A stretch of 26,483 nucleotides of DNA from Saccoglossus kowalevskii. Its lineage: Eukaryota; Hemichordata; Enteropneusta; Harrimaniidae. A program made the translations under genes and the position numbers. A model generated the notes under the pieces. It saw only the letters and a list, made by a program, of their open reading frames with translations, had not been told where the DNA came from and did no database searches. Shown piece after piece: positions 11,238 to 21,371 of this stretch (positions are counted from its first letter, which is position 1; every line of letters starts with the position of its first letter). The stretch covers positions 89,628 to 116,110 of the forward strand of contig NW_003107103.1 in assembly GCF_000003605.2 (NCBI RefSeq), written 5' to 3'.

Positions 11238-12255
11238 ATTTAAGATGCAAAATGTGAAAACAATTACAGAAAATTAATCTGATTGTACATTGCACTACTA
11301 CCACTAGTTCAATATAATCTGATTTTTTGAAATATCCGATATTGGCTAAAAAAAATTAGATAATCATTATTCATGGTTTTCAACATTACACTAATAACGT
11401 CTTTTTTGGATTACCCCAGAGCATCTACAAAGTTTCAATGAAATCTGAGGATTATTTATATTATGCAAATTGGGTAATTAATATGCATACATTTCAACCC
11501 AAAACTAATCAGGTCTGTTCAATGCCACAGAATATGCATGTACCAAGTTTCATTGAAATGTGACGATTGGTACTTGGGTTGTCAATATTGATAATTATTA
11601 TGTAAAATATGTAACTAATATGCACATATTTTTACCCAAAACTTAATGAGGTCTGCATGTTGTCCCAGAGCACATATGTACCAAGTTTCGTTGAAATCTA
11701 ACCAGTGGCTCTTGAGATTTCCATGGAACATACATACACACACATATACATTTAAGATGCAAAATGTGAAAACAATTACAGAAAATTAATCCGATTGTAC
11801 ATTGCACTTCTACCAACCACTAGTTCAATATAAATCTGATTTTTTGAAATATCAGATATTGGCTAAAAAAATTAGATAATCATTATTCATGGTTTTCAAC
11901 ATTACACAAAAAATGTCTTTTTTGGATTACCCCAGAGCATCTACAAAGTTTCAATGAAATGTGATGATTATTCATATTATGCAAATCGGGTAATTAATAT
12001 GCATACATTTCAACCCAAAACTAATCAGGTCTGTTCAATGCCACAGAATATGCATGTACCAAGTTTCATTGAAATGTGATGATTGGTACTTGGGTTGTCA
12101 ATATTGATAATTATTATGTAAAATAGGTAACTAATATGCACATATTTTTATGGGGTCTGCATGTTGTCCCAGAGCACATATGTACCAAGTTTCGTTGAAA
12201 TCTAACCAGTGGTTCTTGAGATTTCCATGGAACATACATACACATATATATATAC
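11238..12255 (+). repeat. Tandem duplication of a ~512-bp composite repeat
   Basis: The segment starting ATTTAAGATGCAAAATGTGA at 11238 starts again at 11750, and the two copies run in parallel to about 11749 and 12255 with few mismatches. Copy 2 lacks about 14 bp (CCCAAAACTTAATG-like) near 12150. Each copy contains internal sub-repeats: the phrase CAAAGTTTCA/CCAAGTTTCATTGAAAT occurs three times per copy, and a TATGCAAAT...TAATTAATATGCATA phrase also recurs. The end is an ACATACATACACA microsatellite. The design suggests a dispersed, internally repeated non-coding element that duplicated in place. Confidence 0.92.
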
Positions 12256-12831
12256 ATACACAAAGACTTCCATTGTGTGCTTTGCACACTGGAGTAAAAA
12301 ACTTTGAAAATAATTGGCAAAATTTAAACTCACTCTAAACATTCCAGCATAGCTACTTGATTACTGTAGTATACAATCATGCACATGTATCCTTATAGGA
12401 AGGGATCAACATGCAGATATATCATGTTTTAGATATTTTACAATAGATTCAGGGTATAGACCCATATTTCTGCAGGGGGGTTCCACTACATACATCTTGA
12501 GAAAAAACAACTCTTGAAAAAAATGCTATCCTACCAACAAAAAAAATCAAGTAAATGATTTGCCAAAAAGTTCCCCCTTTATAAATATTGGTCTATTTAA
12601 CTGCTTTTAATAGGGAGAGCAAAGACTCCCTGTTATTAGTGAATGTAGTAAATCAAGGTTTTTTAACTAAATATGATTTTATATCTTAAGATAAATCAGA
12701 AATAAAAGTTATGATGTATATGAGAAATGTTTGGCATTTAATGTTTTCTGTTCTCAATTATCTAATTAACTATTACGTCCAGGTTAAATGGATTTATACA
12801 ATCAACATATCCCCCCCCCCCTTTGATATGA
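12256..12831. other. Non-coding stretch
   Basis: AT-rich sequence without a supported gene, ending in a C-run (12812-12821) just left of the 117-bp array. Confidence 0.5.
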
Positions 12832-13655
12832 TGCATATAGTTAATGGCCCCAGCAGAAATATTGGTCCATCCCTAATTGATCCACTGTTTATACAAAGGA
12901 GGGCTAAGAGTTGTCATTCTGCATGGTTGTATACAAATAAGATGCGTCCACACATATGACATGTATAGATCCCCCAGCTGAAATATTGGTCTACCCCTAA
13001 TGGTTTGTTTAAAGGAGGGACACAGCCTTGTTGGGCTGCATGGTTTTATACAAATAAGATGCATCCACACATATGACATGTATAGATCCCCCCGCTGAAA
13101 AATTGGTGTACCCCTAATGGTTTGTTTAAGGGAGGGACACAGCCTTGTTGGGCTGCATGGTTTTATACAAATAAGATGTGTCCACACATATGACATGTAT
13201 AGATCCCCCAGCTGAAATATTGGTCTACCCCTAATGGTTTGTTTAAAGGAGGGACACAGCCTTGTTGGGTTGCATGGTTTTATACAAATAAGATGTGTCC
13301 ACACATATGACATGTATAGATCCCCCAGCTGAAATATTGGTCTACCCCTAATGGTTTGTTTAAAGGAGGGACACAGCCTTGTTGGGCTGCATGGTTTTAT
13401 ACAAATAAGATGTGTCCACACATATGACATGTATAGATCCCCCAGCTGAAATATTGGTGTACCCCTAATGGTTTGTTTAAAGGAGGGACACAGCCTTGTT
13501 GGGTTGCATGGTTTTATACAAATAAGATGTGTCCACACATATGACATGTATAGATCCCCCAGCTGAAAAATTGGTCTACCCCTAATGGTAGAACACAGCC
13601 CTGTTGGGCTGCATGGTTTTATAGAATCAACATACTTTTGAACATAAGACATATA
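12832..13655 (-). repeat. 117-bp tandem array, open on the minus strand
   Basis: The phrase CATATGACATGTATAGATCC starts at 12953, 13070, 13187, 13304, 13421 and 13538, an exact 117-bp period. The flanking copies are degenerate or truncated. Since 117 = 39 codons, one minus-strand frame stays open through the array (13685 down to 12873, ~270 codons; first ATG at 13670). It gives a 39-residue repeat with KPCSPTRLCPSFKQ, TIRGRPIFQLGDLYMSYV and WTHLICI. Differences between copies are mostly amino-acid changing (Ser/Asn, Thr/Met, Arg/Thr, Phe/Leu, Gln/Arg) with one clear silent change (ATA/ATT). That argues against purifying selection, so I annotate a repeat rather than a gene. Confidence 0.93.
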
Positions 13656-14502
13656 TAGAAATATTTTCATTTGTCTACTTGACAACTAAATCTACTGATA
13701 AATTAAAAGTTAAGCATAAAATACAAGTATATTGTTTAAAACTATGAGCTGAAAAGGCAGTGGTCGTCACGAAATTTATGTGCAACATCTATGTCGATAA
13801 ACATTGATTTTCCCACAATTCAATGCGCTTTTTTTATGAAGAAGTACGAGTTACTGTCTGTCGGTGATGCTTTCAATACTGTCCAATCACCAAGGAAATT
13901 ACATAGTTAAAGCTTTGGTTGGTCTGCGCAACAGTCAAAGTCACCATCTTTGTTTGTATGATGGGTGCATGGTTGGTGTGACAACCACCGCCCTTTAAAC
14001 CTCAAATGGATATATCCATGATAAAATTTAACCCTGCAATAAGGAATTAACATTTCTCAATAGTAAACACAGGTCAGAAAAATAAAGCCATTTTCATTTT
14101 AGCAAAAACAATTTTTCAATTCAGTAAATATTACACGGGAGTCCTGAAGAATTACAGTGACTTATTCTCTAAATTACATTAAGAATAGTCATGGCTATTG
14201 AGGACAGAAAATTTTCAGAAACTTTGTTAAATTATTCATTGTGACTGGTCATTTTAAAATCACTTTTCAATCAGTAAAATAGCAAATAGTATTTGTGAAA
14301 TTTCTACATTTTTCACTTATTTATCCTTAAATCACCAAATTACAAAATTCTGTGATGTTTACAGAGTTTATAATAATATCACAGTGTTTGCAGTAATCTC
14401 CACACATCCTGATTCACATAATGCTGAACAGTGTGGATATGAAAAATATTTTTCAGTTAAATGAAAAAAATGAATGAAAAGTTGAATAAAAAGATCACTA
14501 AC
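13656..14502. other. Non-coding stretch
   Basis: No supported gene. A slightly CpG-richer patch at 13760-14000 contains a CCAATCA motif near 13884 and a GGGCGG-type box on the minus strand near 13990. It could be regulatory, but nothing decisive is seen. Confidence 0.4.
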
Positions 14503-14532
14503 CTGCAATAGCAGAGCACAGATGAGCCACAT
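14503..14532 (-). CDS. Weak candidate first coding exon with signal-peptide-like start
   Basis: On the minus strand, ATG at 14532-14530 opens the frame MWLICALLLQ, a very hydrophobic, signal-peptide-like start with an in-frame stop four codons upstream. It ends at a good donor, GCAG|GTTAGTG (exon end 14503), in phase 0. The next open frame downstream on this strand is the 117-bp array frame, whose nearest acceptor (GATTTAG just above 13685) is also phase 0. A secreted repeat protein is therefore formally possible. A ten-codon match is easily chance. Confidence 0.15.
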
Positions 14533-14677
14533 ACTTAGACTTCAAAGTTCACTCGGCTTATTTGTAAGTTGTTACTACCATGAAGACCTGAGTGCAAGTA
14601 CTAACACATGAAGTCCTACATCACTCTACTAATATAAATGAGACTTGGATAGCTTCCATGAAACAGACACACTATTA

Positions 14678-14812
14678 TCACACACTAGTCACGGAGTCGG
14701 AGCACAATCTTTTGATGCAGTCACTTTCGGAAGCATTTCTCAACGAATTAAACCCTGGATTCAATTCAAAGATATCAACAGTTCTCTTTCCATGCAGCTT
14801 ATAAAAAGTGAG
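14678..14812 (-). CDS. Candidate terminal exon, unrecognised
   Basis: A minus-strand frame of 44 codons plus TGA follows a very good acceptor: a pyrimidine tract of about 18 bases ending TTTTTGCTAG (exon starts 14812). The peptide begins LTFYKLHGKRTVDIFELNPG and ends CIKRLCSDSVTSV, reads like real protein and carries several CpGs in an AT-rich neighbourhood. There is no clear AATAAA close downstream on the minus strand, only an AATAAG variant near 14560. It could be the last exon of the minus-strand gene that starts at 22217, but the intervening exons are not resolved. Two plus-strand frames overlap the same bases (14592-14804 and 14645-14848), which lowers confidence. Confidence 0.25.
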   Translation of the reverse strand, partial: LTFYKLHGKRTVDIFELNPGFNSLRNASESDCIKRLCSDSVTSV

Positions 14813-14848
14813 CTAGCAAAAAAAAAAGATAGAAGTTTTTATGAGTAG

Positions 14849-15932
14849 TGTTGCACTGCTTGCTGGTTTTTTAACAGTCAGTGTTTGCTTACACTTCAAT
14901 GAACAAGCCAGTAATAGCCTAATCTATTACACATACAGGGGTGAAAGCATTCCTTGACAGTCAAGATTATTATACTCATAGGGGGGGGGGGGCTAGACAG
15001 CTAAGATTCTCATCTTAGATTAGCGTTCATATTTTTGTAAAGTCAATATTTAGTCAATAAACTTTATAAAGCAATTTTAAGAAGTGTATACGTGTGTTGT
15101 CATAATTAAACTGTAAAACTTAGGATTTTTACAGCACAACAGGGTATATACACTCACCAGTATGGGACACAGGATAATTCCGTGATAGTGTGCAATTTGC
15201 ATTAAATTTTAATACCCTACTTTTGTATTTTCAGCTTCACTGATTGGAGGGAAAAGAACCTCCAAGTCTACGGAAAGAATCTCCTACTATGGTTTACAAC
15301 TGCACTAATTGTTTCCACCACTGTAACTTGATCTGGTCCACATATGTCCCAGATTACATATTCATTAAAATCCTTTCTTAGTAAATATAAGCCCTCCCCC
15401 AAATATTACTGAACAGTTACAAACATTCACATCAGCTTTCTTTTATTTGATGTTAGAAAAAATGGAAAGTTTGCAAACTGACATGCTACACTACAATGTT
15501 TTTCAACACAAGTTGAATATCCTTTCTTAATTAAACAAGGATGTAAAGTATAAACCTGCTATGGGTGGGGGGGGGTGTAAATGGTTGAACCCTTCATGAC
15601 CTACTGGTACATTATGTTCATCTATTCAACATGGTGTATTTTCTATATGGTGAAATTATTGGATCTTGGTTGCTAGACTAGAAAAAAATCTTTACACCTA
15701 CCAAGTGACAACCCTCACTATTTTCATAATTTATATTTAGTCAAATTTAAGTCAAAATAAAAGAACAATTTTTTATGACAATTTTAATATTAAAATATAA
15801 CAAAAATTTTGGAAAACAAAGTGACCAGGAACTTTTTGTTCTGGGCTTGGAATCGTGTAAAAAAAAAATTTATTGAAAATTTAATATCCACGTGAACAAA
15901 TTTTCTGCTATGAAATATGAGTAACTTGCGAA
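14849..15932. other. Non-coding stretch with homopolymers
   Basis: Contains G-runs at about 14981-14992 and 15567-15576. A tract at 15215-15233 resembles a plus-strand 3' splice site (CTACTTTTGTATTTTCAG), followed by two short competing open frames (one ends ...GLQLH at 15309). No reliable gene is called. Confidence 0.4.
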
Positions 15933-15933
15933 C

Positions 15934-15948
15934 AGCGCCACCTAGTGG
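15934..15948 (-). promoter_or_regulatory. CTCF-type motif
   Basis: The minus strand reads CCACTAGGTGGCGCT, which fits the bilaterian CTCF core CCASYAGRKGGCRS at every position. The plus-strand form AGCGCCACCTAGTGG lies in a short palindrome, CGCCACCTAGTGGCG. This is a motif match only; such sequences can also be carried by transposons. Confidence 0.45.
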
Positions 15949-16106
15949 CGGCCTTGTTTAGTTGTTAATTTACTCTGAACTTCACCATTAGTAACGAAAT
16001 GCAAATTGACATTGATATTCCATCAAAGCTGATTAATCAAACACAGTAAGCAATTGTGTAAAGTCATTGTTTTCAACTTCCACATTCCACAACTTCATTT
16101 TTTCAG

Positions 16107-16194
16107 CAGTGCCAGTCAGAATTTTGTTAATGGCTATGCAGATGGTTACACTTACTGATGAAAGTACGGTAGTTGGAATCCATAAAAGTTTCAG
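16107..16194 (+). CDS. Weak candidate internal exon
   Basis: An 88-bp segment lies between a near-consensus acceptor (ACTTCATTTTTTCAG) and a donor TTTCAG|GTATGA. One frame is open throughout (two bases, 28 codons, two bases): VPVRILLMAMQMVTLTDEST then VVGIHKSF. Splice sites this good on both sides are uncommon in the window, but no partner exon or family is recognised. Confidence 0.2.
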
Positions 16195-18589
16195 GTATGA
16201 AGCACATTGAGCGGGTATCTGAGCCTGTTAAGCGATACCAAGTGAAATGTTAACCCCCCCTGGCCACTTAAACTGATATATTTGTTGTTTGTTTTCCTTG
16301 CATGGCTTACCTGAATAACCAGTTGATTGAAGATTTGCGGTAGAGATTTATCCCAACTCATAGATGGCTAAATTACCACTTCCTAACCCCTCCAGTAAAA
16401 ATCACACACTTTCGCTCAAACAGTGAAAAGTAATGTTATCCATTGCATCTCTAAATATATATTCAACTGAACAAACCAGTCCACGATTCAACAAATGGCA
16501 CTAAACAAACAGTGGGTAAAACGCTTAGTGTTGAAAGATACTAGTATAATAAACCGATACCAGTTAGGTATCTGAAATAAGGCAAACAAACCTGAGACAA
16601 TTACACGACTGCAGCATTTACTTGACAACATTTACTAAATAAATATTTATTTTGCAAAGAGCAGGTACAATGATGTATGAATTTCAGATTCGTGACGAAA
16701 CCATCTCTCAGCCACTAGAGTTGTCAGCAAACACTAAAATCCTTTTTATACAACTCTTTACTCGATTGCGTATCGATGTTTATCTATAAGGAACATAACG
16801 TGAATATACACAGATTGGGCAGGGTACCAAGATTTAAAATCATCGTATTTCACGTTTTGGGGGAAATTATACAAAAGCATTGGTGAAAACATACAGTTAT
16901 GTCTTACTGGGATAACGTGATGTTGGAAATACAATGACATGGTTTGAAACCTGTTCTATTCAGATGCACAATACCGATAACTAACAAAGAGGTTCGCCTA
17001 TAACAGCTGGCTTTCTAGCAGTACGAGGATAAATTATACAGTTTAACATTACTTTGGGGTTATTGTTATGGGGAAACACAGGGGATAATGATAACAGACT
17101 AGGTCCTAAAAGATCCTTGGGTGGTCACGCCTGACTTTCTGTATAGCTAGAATTAGGTATAACGATACTACATTCTGCCTTCATGCTAGTTGAACTTCTA
17201 AGGCATGGGTCACTTTATTTAAGTGAGTAATGTAGCCGCTTTAAAGTGGGCTTGAAATTTAGACGTTGGGGTAACCTATGATAATCTTGTCATGAATTAG
17301 ATCTGCAGTTTTAATCATTTTGTCCTTGAACAAATTTTTTTGATCAACTAAGCTTATTTTTAAGTGTTTTTTTAAGAGTAGAGGAATTATCGTGGATTGA
17401 ATTACCTACTCACAATAATATTTCAAAATACACTTTTTAATAATTAAACACAGAGTACCGTACTAGCAAAATCATTTTGTTTCAGCAATTGTTGTTGAAT
17501 TCAATAAGTAGCAACAGTATGCCTTTACATTAAAAAATTAAGGTACAGGAGAAATATTTCTTTCGCAAATAAATTGGTTTGCAATTTATTTCTGGGTCTA
17601 TGTATAGCAACAACACTAGCTACAAGTTAGCCTGAGGTGATAATGATGATGGGTGTCTTGGGAAAGTTTGAAAAATTTCTATGGATGAATGGTTTCCGAA
17701 CATCCATAAATCAGTCACACTCAACAACCATGGTATTTTTTTTTTTTTTACATAATATGATGTTTAAATTGCTAGCTACAGAAGGTTGTGGGAGAATAAA
17801 GTGATTTTGAACAGAATTGAACCATGATTTATGGCTCTTTGACAAGACTAATGAACTTGCTAGAACAGTGCATCCCTTGAGACATTGCATCCCCCTTATA
17901 GCAATATGGATTGGCTTCAAAAATACTTGCACAATTCAACTTTATAAAATCTTGAAATAGAATTTAGACATTTGTGTCAATATTTAATTGGTTAAATCCA
18001 GGAATATGTGGTCAATGAGGTGGAGAATGTATCTATATCTATAACAGCTGAGATAATGTCATGGGATATATTCATACAATGCTGTGTACACCTACAACTA
18101 ATGTCGGTCTCTTTCATTCTCCTTTCATTCAAACTTAAAGTTAATTGAATAGTGTGAATTCTTTATCTAGATACAGTATTGTACTTGTACACATACAGTT
18201 AGTATTATCCCTGCTTAGCCCTAGGGAGATCACTTCTCTAACCCCTACTGTACAACAGCATACAATAGACCCAATTATGTTTGTCATTGAGACCAATGGA
18301 TGAATGCCGTTCTCTGTTTATTAACTAAGAGTGTTATGCACTGATGAATCCGTAAAACCTACAAGCTGCCAGGGGTATCACACTATTCTGTGTGAAAAAC
18401 ATGCACGGATTTTGAGCTGATATTTCTGATACTTATTTTAAAACTAATATTTACAGAAAAATATAACCAAAACTGTAGATTTGTCCACCTATTTACAACC
18501 TACTGCTGTCAACTGTAAAATAACACCCTGGTATTGACAGCATTAATCAATGTATTTTACCAAAGTATAAAAAACAGAAGTTCATTTAC
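16195..18589. other. Non-coding stretch
   Basis: About 2.4 kb of AT-rich sequence without a supported exon. If the minus-strand gene starting at 22217 extends this far, this stretch would be intronic. A 60-codon minus frame at 16758-16940 and a 73-codon minus frame at 17711-17932 lack convincing splice context. Confidence 0.4.
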
Positions 18590-18734
18590 CACAAACTATA
18601 GAGGGCAGTAAGAGACCAAAACGATCATTATGAGTTGCTAGTATTCTCGGGGGCCGACATCCAGATATTTTCACCACCTGGTAACCATCACGGTGAAAAG
18701 AAAGGCTTAGCTTTTCGTCATTACGCACGTTGGC
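18590..18734 (-). CDS. Candidate exon of the divergent minus-strand gene
   Basis: A 145-bp minus-strand segment sits between acceptor GGTTTTAG (exon starts 18734) and donor TTTGTG|GTAAAT (ends 18590). It encodes 48 codons plus one base. The peptide begins ANVRNDEKLSLSFHRDGYQV and continues VKISGCRPPRILATHNDRFG then LLLPSIVC. It is protein-like, and the segment is notably richer in CpG and GC than its surroundings. It enters in phase 0, so it cannot follow the 20562 exon directly. It fits after the weaker 20148-20337 candidate. I do not recognise the domain. Confidence 0.35.
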
Positions 18735-20147
18735 CTAAAACCTATGCTTCACTCATTTTTTTTCAATTTCGTAAAGTGTGCCACATACTGTTGAAATGTT
18801 TTGTTTAATATTTCACTGGATGTTTTGTTGTTCAAAATCAACCTTTAATGCAGGGTGGAGATGCATGACACGAATAGTTTGAAATAATCTTCACATTTGC
18901 ATAAATTAATACTCATGAGCAATGAAAAACTTGAAATGTTTTGGAGGGGTTGGCACGAGAGGGCGCCATCCGATCTGAATGGAACATTTCAAAATCAGTC
19001 GTCCGTAGCCCATCGTCAAAGTAACAACGTCCCTTTTACAGACATATGAAATAATTTCAGCGATTTCTTTACAGAATTATTTTCAACAAAACTTAGAAAC
19101 ATTTCATAGAAAAATACAGGCTCTAAAATTATGTCTATTGCAATACAATTCAAACGACAGCCAGTTTGACGCCACAATTTCTTGCTGGAGCCCGAGTTCT
19201 ACGCATGATTTTATTGCATTCAAAATTGTTCCATTTCAAACTGCGCATACACACACACTGTGGTTTCTCGAAATGCATACTAATTAGGTAACTTGTCACT
19301 GACAAAAGTCACTGAAAACATTTTGAGCATGCAATTTTGAGCAATAGTACTAGAGTGAAATATAAACGTGCCTCTGCATTCTCTATGGTAGTGCTAAATT
19401 AACTGATTCTATCGTAATGAGCTGAAAAAAGAAAAGAAAAACTGATATAAAAGTGTTTTTTGAGACACATCTATTGGGAACATTCTTCAAAGGCAATGTC
19501 CAGCATCATTATATCATAAACAAACAAACAAACACGTCATTCACTATTGAACCTTTGGTCAGTGAAAAAAAACCAACTAACTTTCCAATAAAGATCACAA
19601 AATTTTATACACGTGTGAGCAAGGTGATATATTCATGGATATGTAGCAGGTGAAAATATCACATAAAAGTTGGAGTTACTCCAAAAACAAAGCAAAATTC
19701 AAAATTCTGTTTGTCATCGATCATGTTGTTTAGCTCAAACTTAAACAAAGGTCTCATTTTAATAGTGACAGAAAACTAAAATTCAGTCTTCGAATACACC
19801 CAAACTATAACAATATAACATACCGGTATTAATCATTATCAGTACGAAAGTAATCAGTACAGAGTTCATTAAGTTGTTATTGGAAGTTATGTGTAGCATG
19901 GAGCTCCATGTGTGTAGCTAGCTGACTTGGCAGTGAATGGCTTGTTTGCATCACCGCATAGTTTTTTCTATTTTCCCTAGAACAAGAGGTAAAACTTATT
20001 TTTTGTCAAATTCTATCATCTCCCCACAGTCGAATGCAAACACACTGCTGAACAATGTGTTTATAACTTAGATTTTATAATGGTCAATGGACAATTTAAT
20101 TAAACAATAATGAACGACTCGCCAACGAATATTAAATGAAAGCTCAC
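18735..20147. other. Probable intron or intergenic stretch
   Basis: AT-rich with no supported exon or RNA gene. It contains the CTCF-type site at 18953. A plus-strand 66-codon frame at 19453-19653 lacks splice or composition support. Confidence 0.4.
18953..18966 (+). promoter_or_regulatory. CTCF-type motif
   Basis: GCACGAGAGGGCGC matches the CTCF core (CCACNAGRGGGCGC form) at 13 of 14 positions on the plus strand. Together with the minus-oriented site at 15934 the pair points outward (divergent). Motif evidence only. Confidence 0.4.
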
Positions 20148-20337
20148 TTTGTGCGACATATATGTGCGGAAGTGAGCGAAGTACACATATGGAGCACTTA
20201 TGTGTGCTTGAGTCCATATGGGTTCATTACTGTTATTATTTTGTAGCGTTGTCAATATTAGTGGATTTGCTACCGCTAAAAAGTGGGAAATTTGGAGAAA
20301 AATCCCCAGTGAATGGAACAGTTTCACTGTCACTGGT
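20148..20337 (-). CDS. Weak candidate fourth exon of the divergent gene
   Basis: After acceptor TTCACAG (exon starts 20337) the minus strand has one base plus 63 open codons up to donor CACAAA|GTGAGC (ends 20148). This links the phase-2 end of the 20562 exon to the phase-0 start of the 18734 exon. The peptide starts PVTVKLFHSLGIFLQISHFL and ends YVYFAHFRTYMSHK. The acceptor lacks a strong pyrimidine tract, and a competing frame over the same bases (contains PFTGDFSPNFPLFSG) also looks plausible. The phase fit is suggestive but may be chance. Confidence 0.22.
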
Positions 20338-20561
20338 CTGTGAATCTGAATAATTTAAAATGTCTTTCTGGAAATTGTTTCTATAATCTCATATGGCAAA
20401 CTAAGAAACTAGTTTTAATCCATTAAATATAACTGTGACTGATGTGTGGTGTGGAGTAGCATTGTAGTGAACTCTCGAGCGAACGACACATCGTGACTGG
20501 TATGCGGCCTTGGTGTCGCCATTGTGGACCGGCTGGATCGACTGTGCATAGAGGTACGTAC

Positions 20562-20697
20562 CTGGAGTACATGTACGTAGTCGTATCGTTACCCCATCCC
20601 ATGAGTGTTTTCAAACCATCAAGGTAGATGTTATTGGCAACTGTCCTGTCTGTGTAATAGTTATTTTCAAATTCTACAGGAGGCCGATTTGACAATA
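20562..20697 (-). CDS. Candidate third exon of the divergent minus-strand gene
   Basis: A 136-bp minus-strand exon lies between an acceptor GGCTTCAAAG (starts 20697) and a strong donor CTCCAG|GTACGTA (ends 20562). It supplies residues ~59-103 of the model: LLSNRPPVEFENNYYTDRTV then ANNIYLDGLKTLMGW and GNDTTTYMYS. The frame is closed by a stop eight codons above the acceptor. It enters in phase 1 exactly as the previous exon leaves, and exits in phase 2. The composition (Tyr/Asn/Asp-rich, helix-compatible) looks like real protein, but no family is recognised. Confidence 0.5.
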
Positions 20698-20968
20698 CTT
20701 TGAAGCCAAATGAAACTTAGAGGCGACTAGCGATCAAACAAACATGGCTAGGAAGCTAGTGGGTGTTAGCCATCCTAGAAGGAGAACAAACCGTGGTTTT
20801 AATCTGGCTGTATAAATAAAAAAAACACAGAACAGGAATACTTTCATTTGTTTATGCAAACTGCGGTGTCCCGGACTGTGACATTAACCAGGAAATCAAC
20901 ACTGAGAAAATACAAGTCACGTCGATCTTTCTTCAACCTCATTTCGCAAATAGTGTAATACTACTCAC

Positions 20969-21109
20969 GATAGGGCAACCTAGTCAGGAGGCCACCGGCA
21001 TCAGTCGCGGAATCTAGAAGCGTGCTTAGTTGATTGAACGCTTTGACCAAGTGCACTTTAGCGTATAGAGCAGATGACGATGCCTTCACAAAATTGTCCT
21101 GATATTGAG
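20969..21109 (-). CDS. Candidate second exon of the divergent minus-strand gene
   Basis: A 141-bp minus-strand exon lies between acceptor CCAGTAACAG (starts 21109) and a strong donor CCTATC|GTGAGT (ends 20969). It encodes QYQDNFVKASSSALYAKVHL then VKAFNQLSTLLDSATDAGGL and LTRLPY (residues ~13-58). This is a strongly helical, Ala/Leu-rich peptide quite unlike random AT-rich translation. It enters and leaves in phase 1, matching the first and third exons. The segment is GC- and CpG-rich relative to its surroundings. An alternative acceptor 9 bases inside (ATATCAG) would give a different phase. The function is unknown. Confidence 0.55.
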
Positions 21110-21203
21110 CTGTTACTGGCAATAGACCATTTTATTTGATGTCGATTTTAGTATTAATTACATATGATCTAACAATTTTTAAATAGTTACCCCTTTATTC
21201 CTT

Positions 21204-21353
21204 AATTGATTTAGAAATCAATTTATTTTTCAGATAATTTTCAAACTCAAAATTTTCTTTAAATAAACAGTAGGTCCTCAATTTATTCCTTTCACCATCC
21301 TTACTATTTGCTTATGTTAATTGATTTAGAAATCAATTTTTAGTTTGAAAATT
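21204..21353. repeat. Twin 20-bp palindromes nested in an inverted repeat
   Basis: The perfect palindrome AATTGATTTAGAAATCAATT (9-bp arms around AG) occurs twice, at 21204-21223 and 21319-21338. A perfect 12-bp inverted pair, AATTTTCAAACT at 21236-21247 and AGTTTGAAAATT at 21342-21353, overlaps the same interval. The set lies immediately left of the LINE relic and inside the presumed first intron of the minus-strand gene. Confidence 0.85.
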
Positions 21354-21371
21354 CTCAACCTTCGAAAAATG

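Noticed and set aside
20162-20353. Plus-strand 63-codon frame
   Set aside because: It mirrors minus-strand open sequence, has no splice context and no recognised motif.
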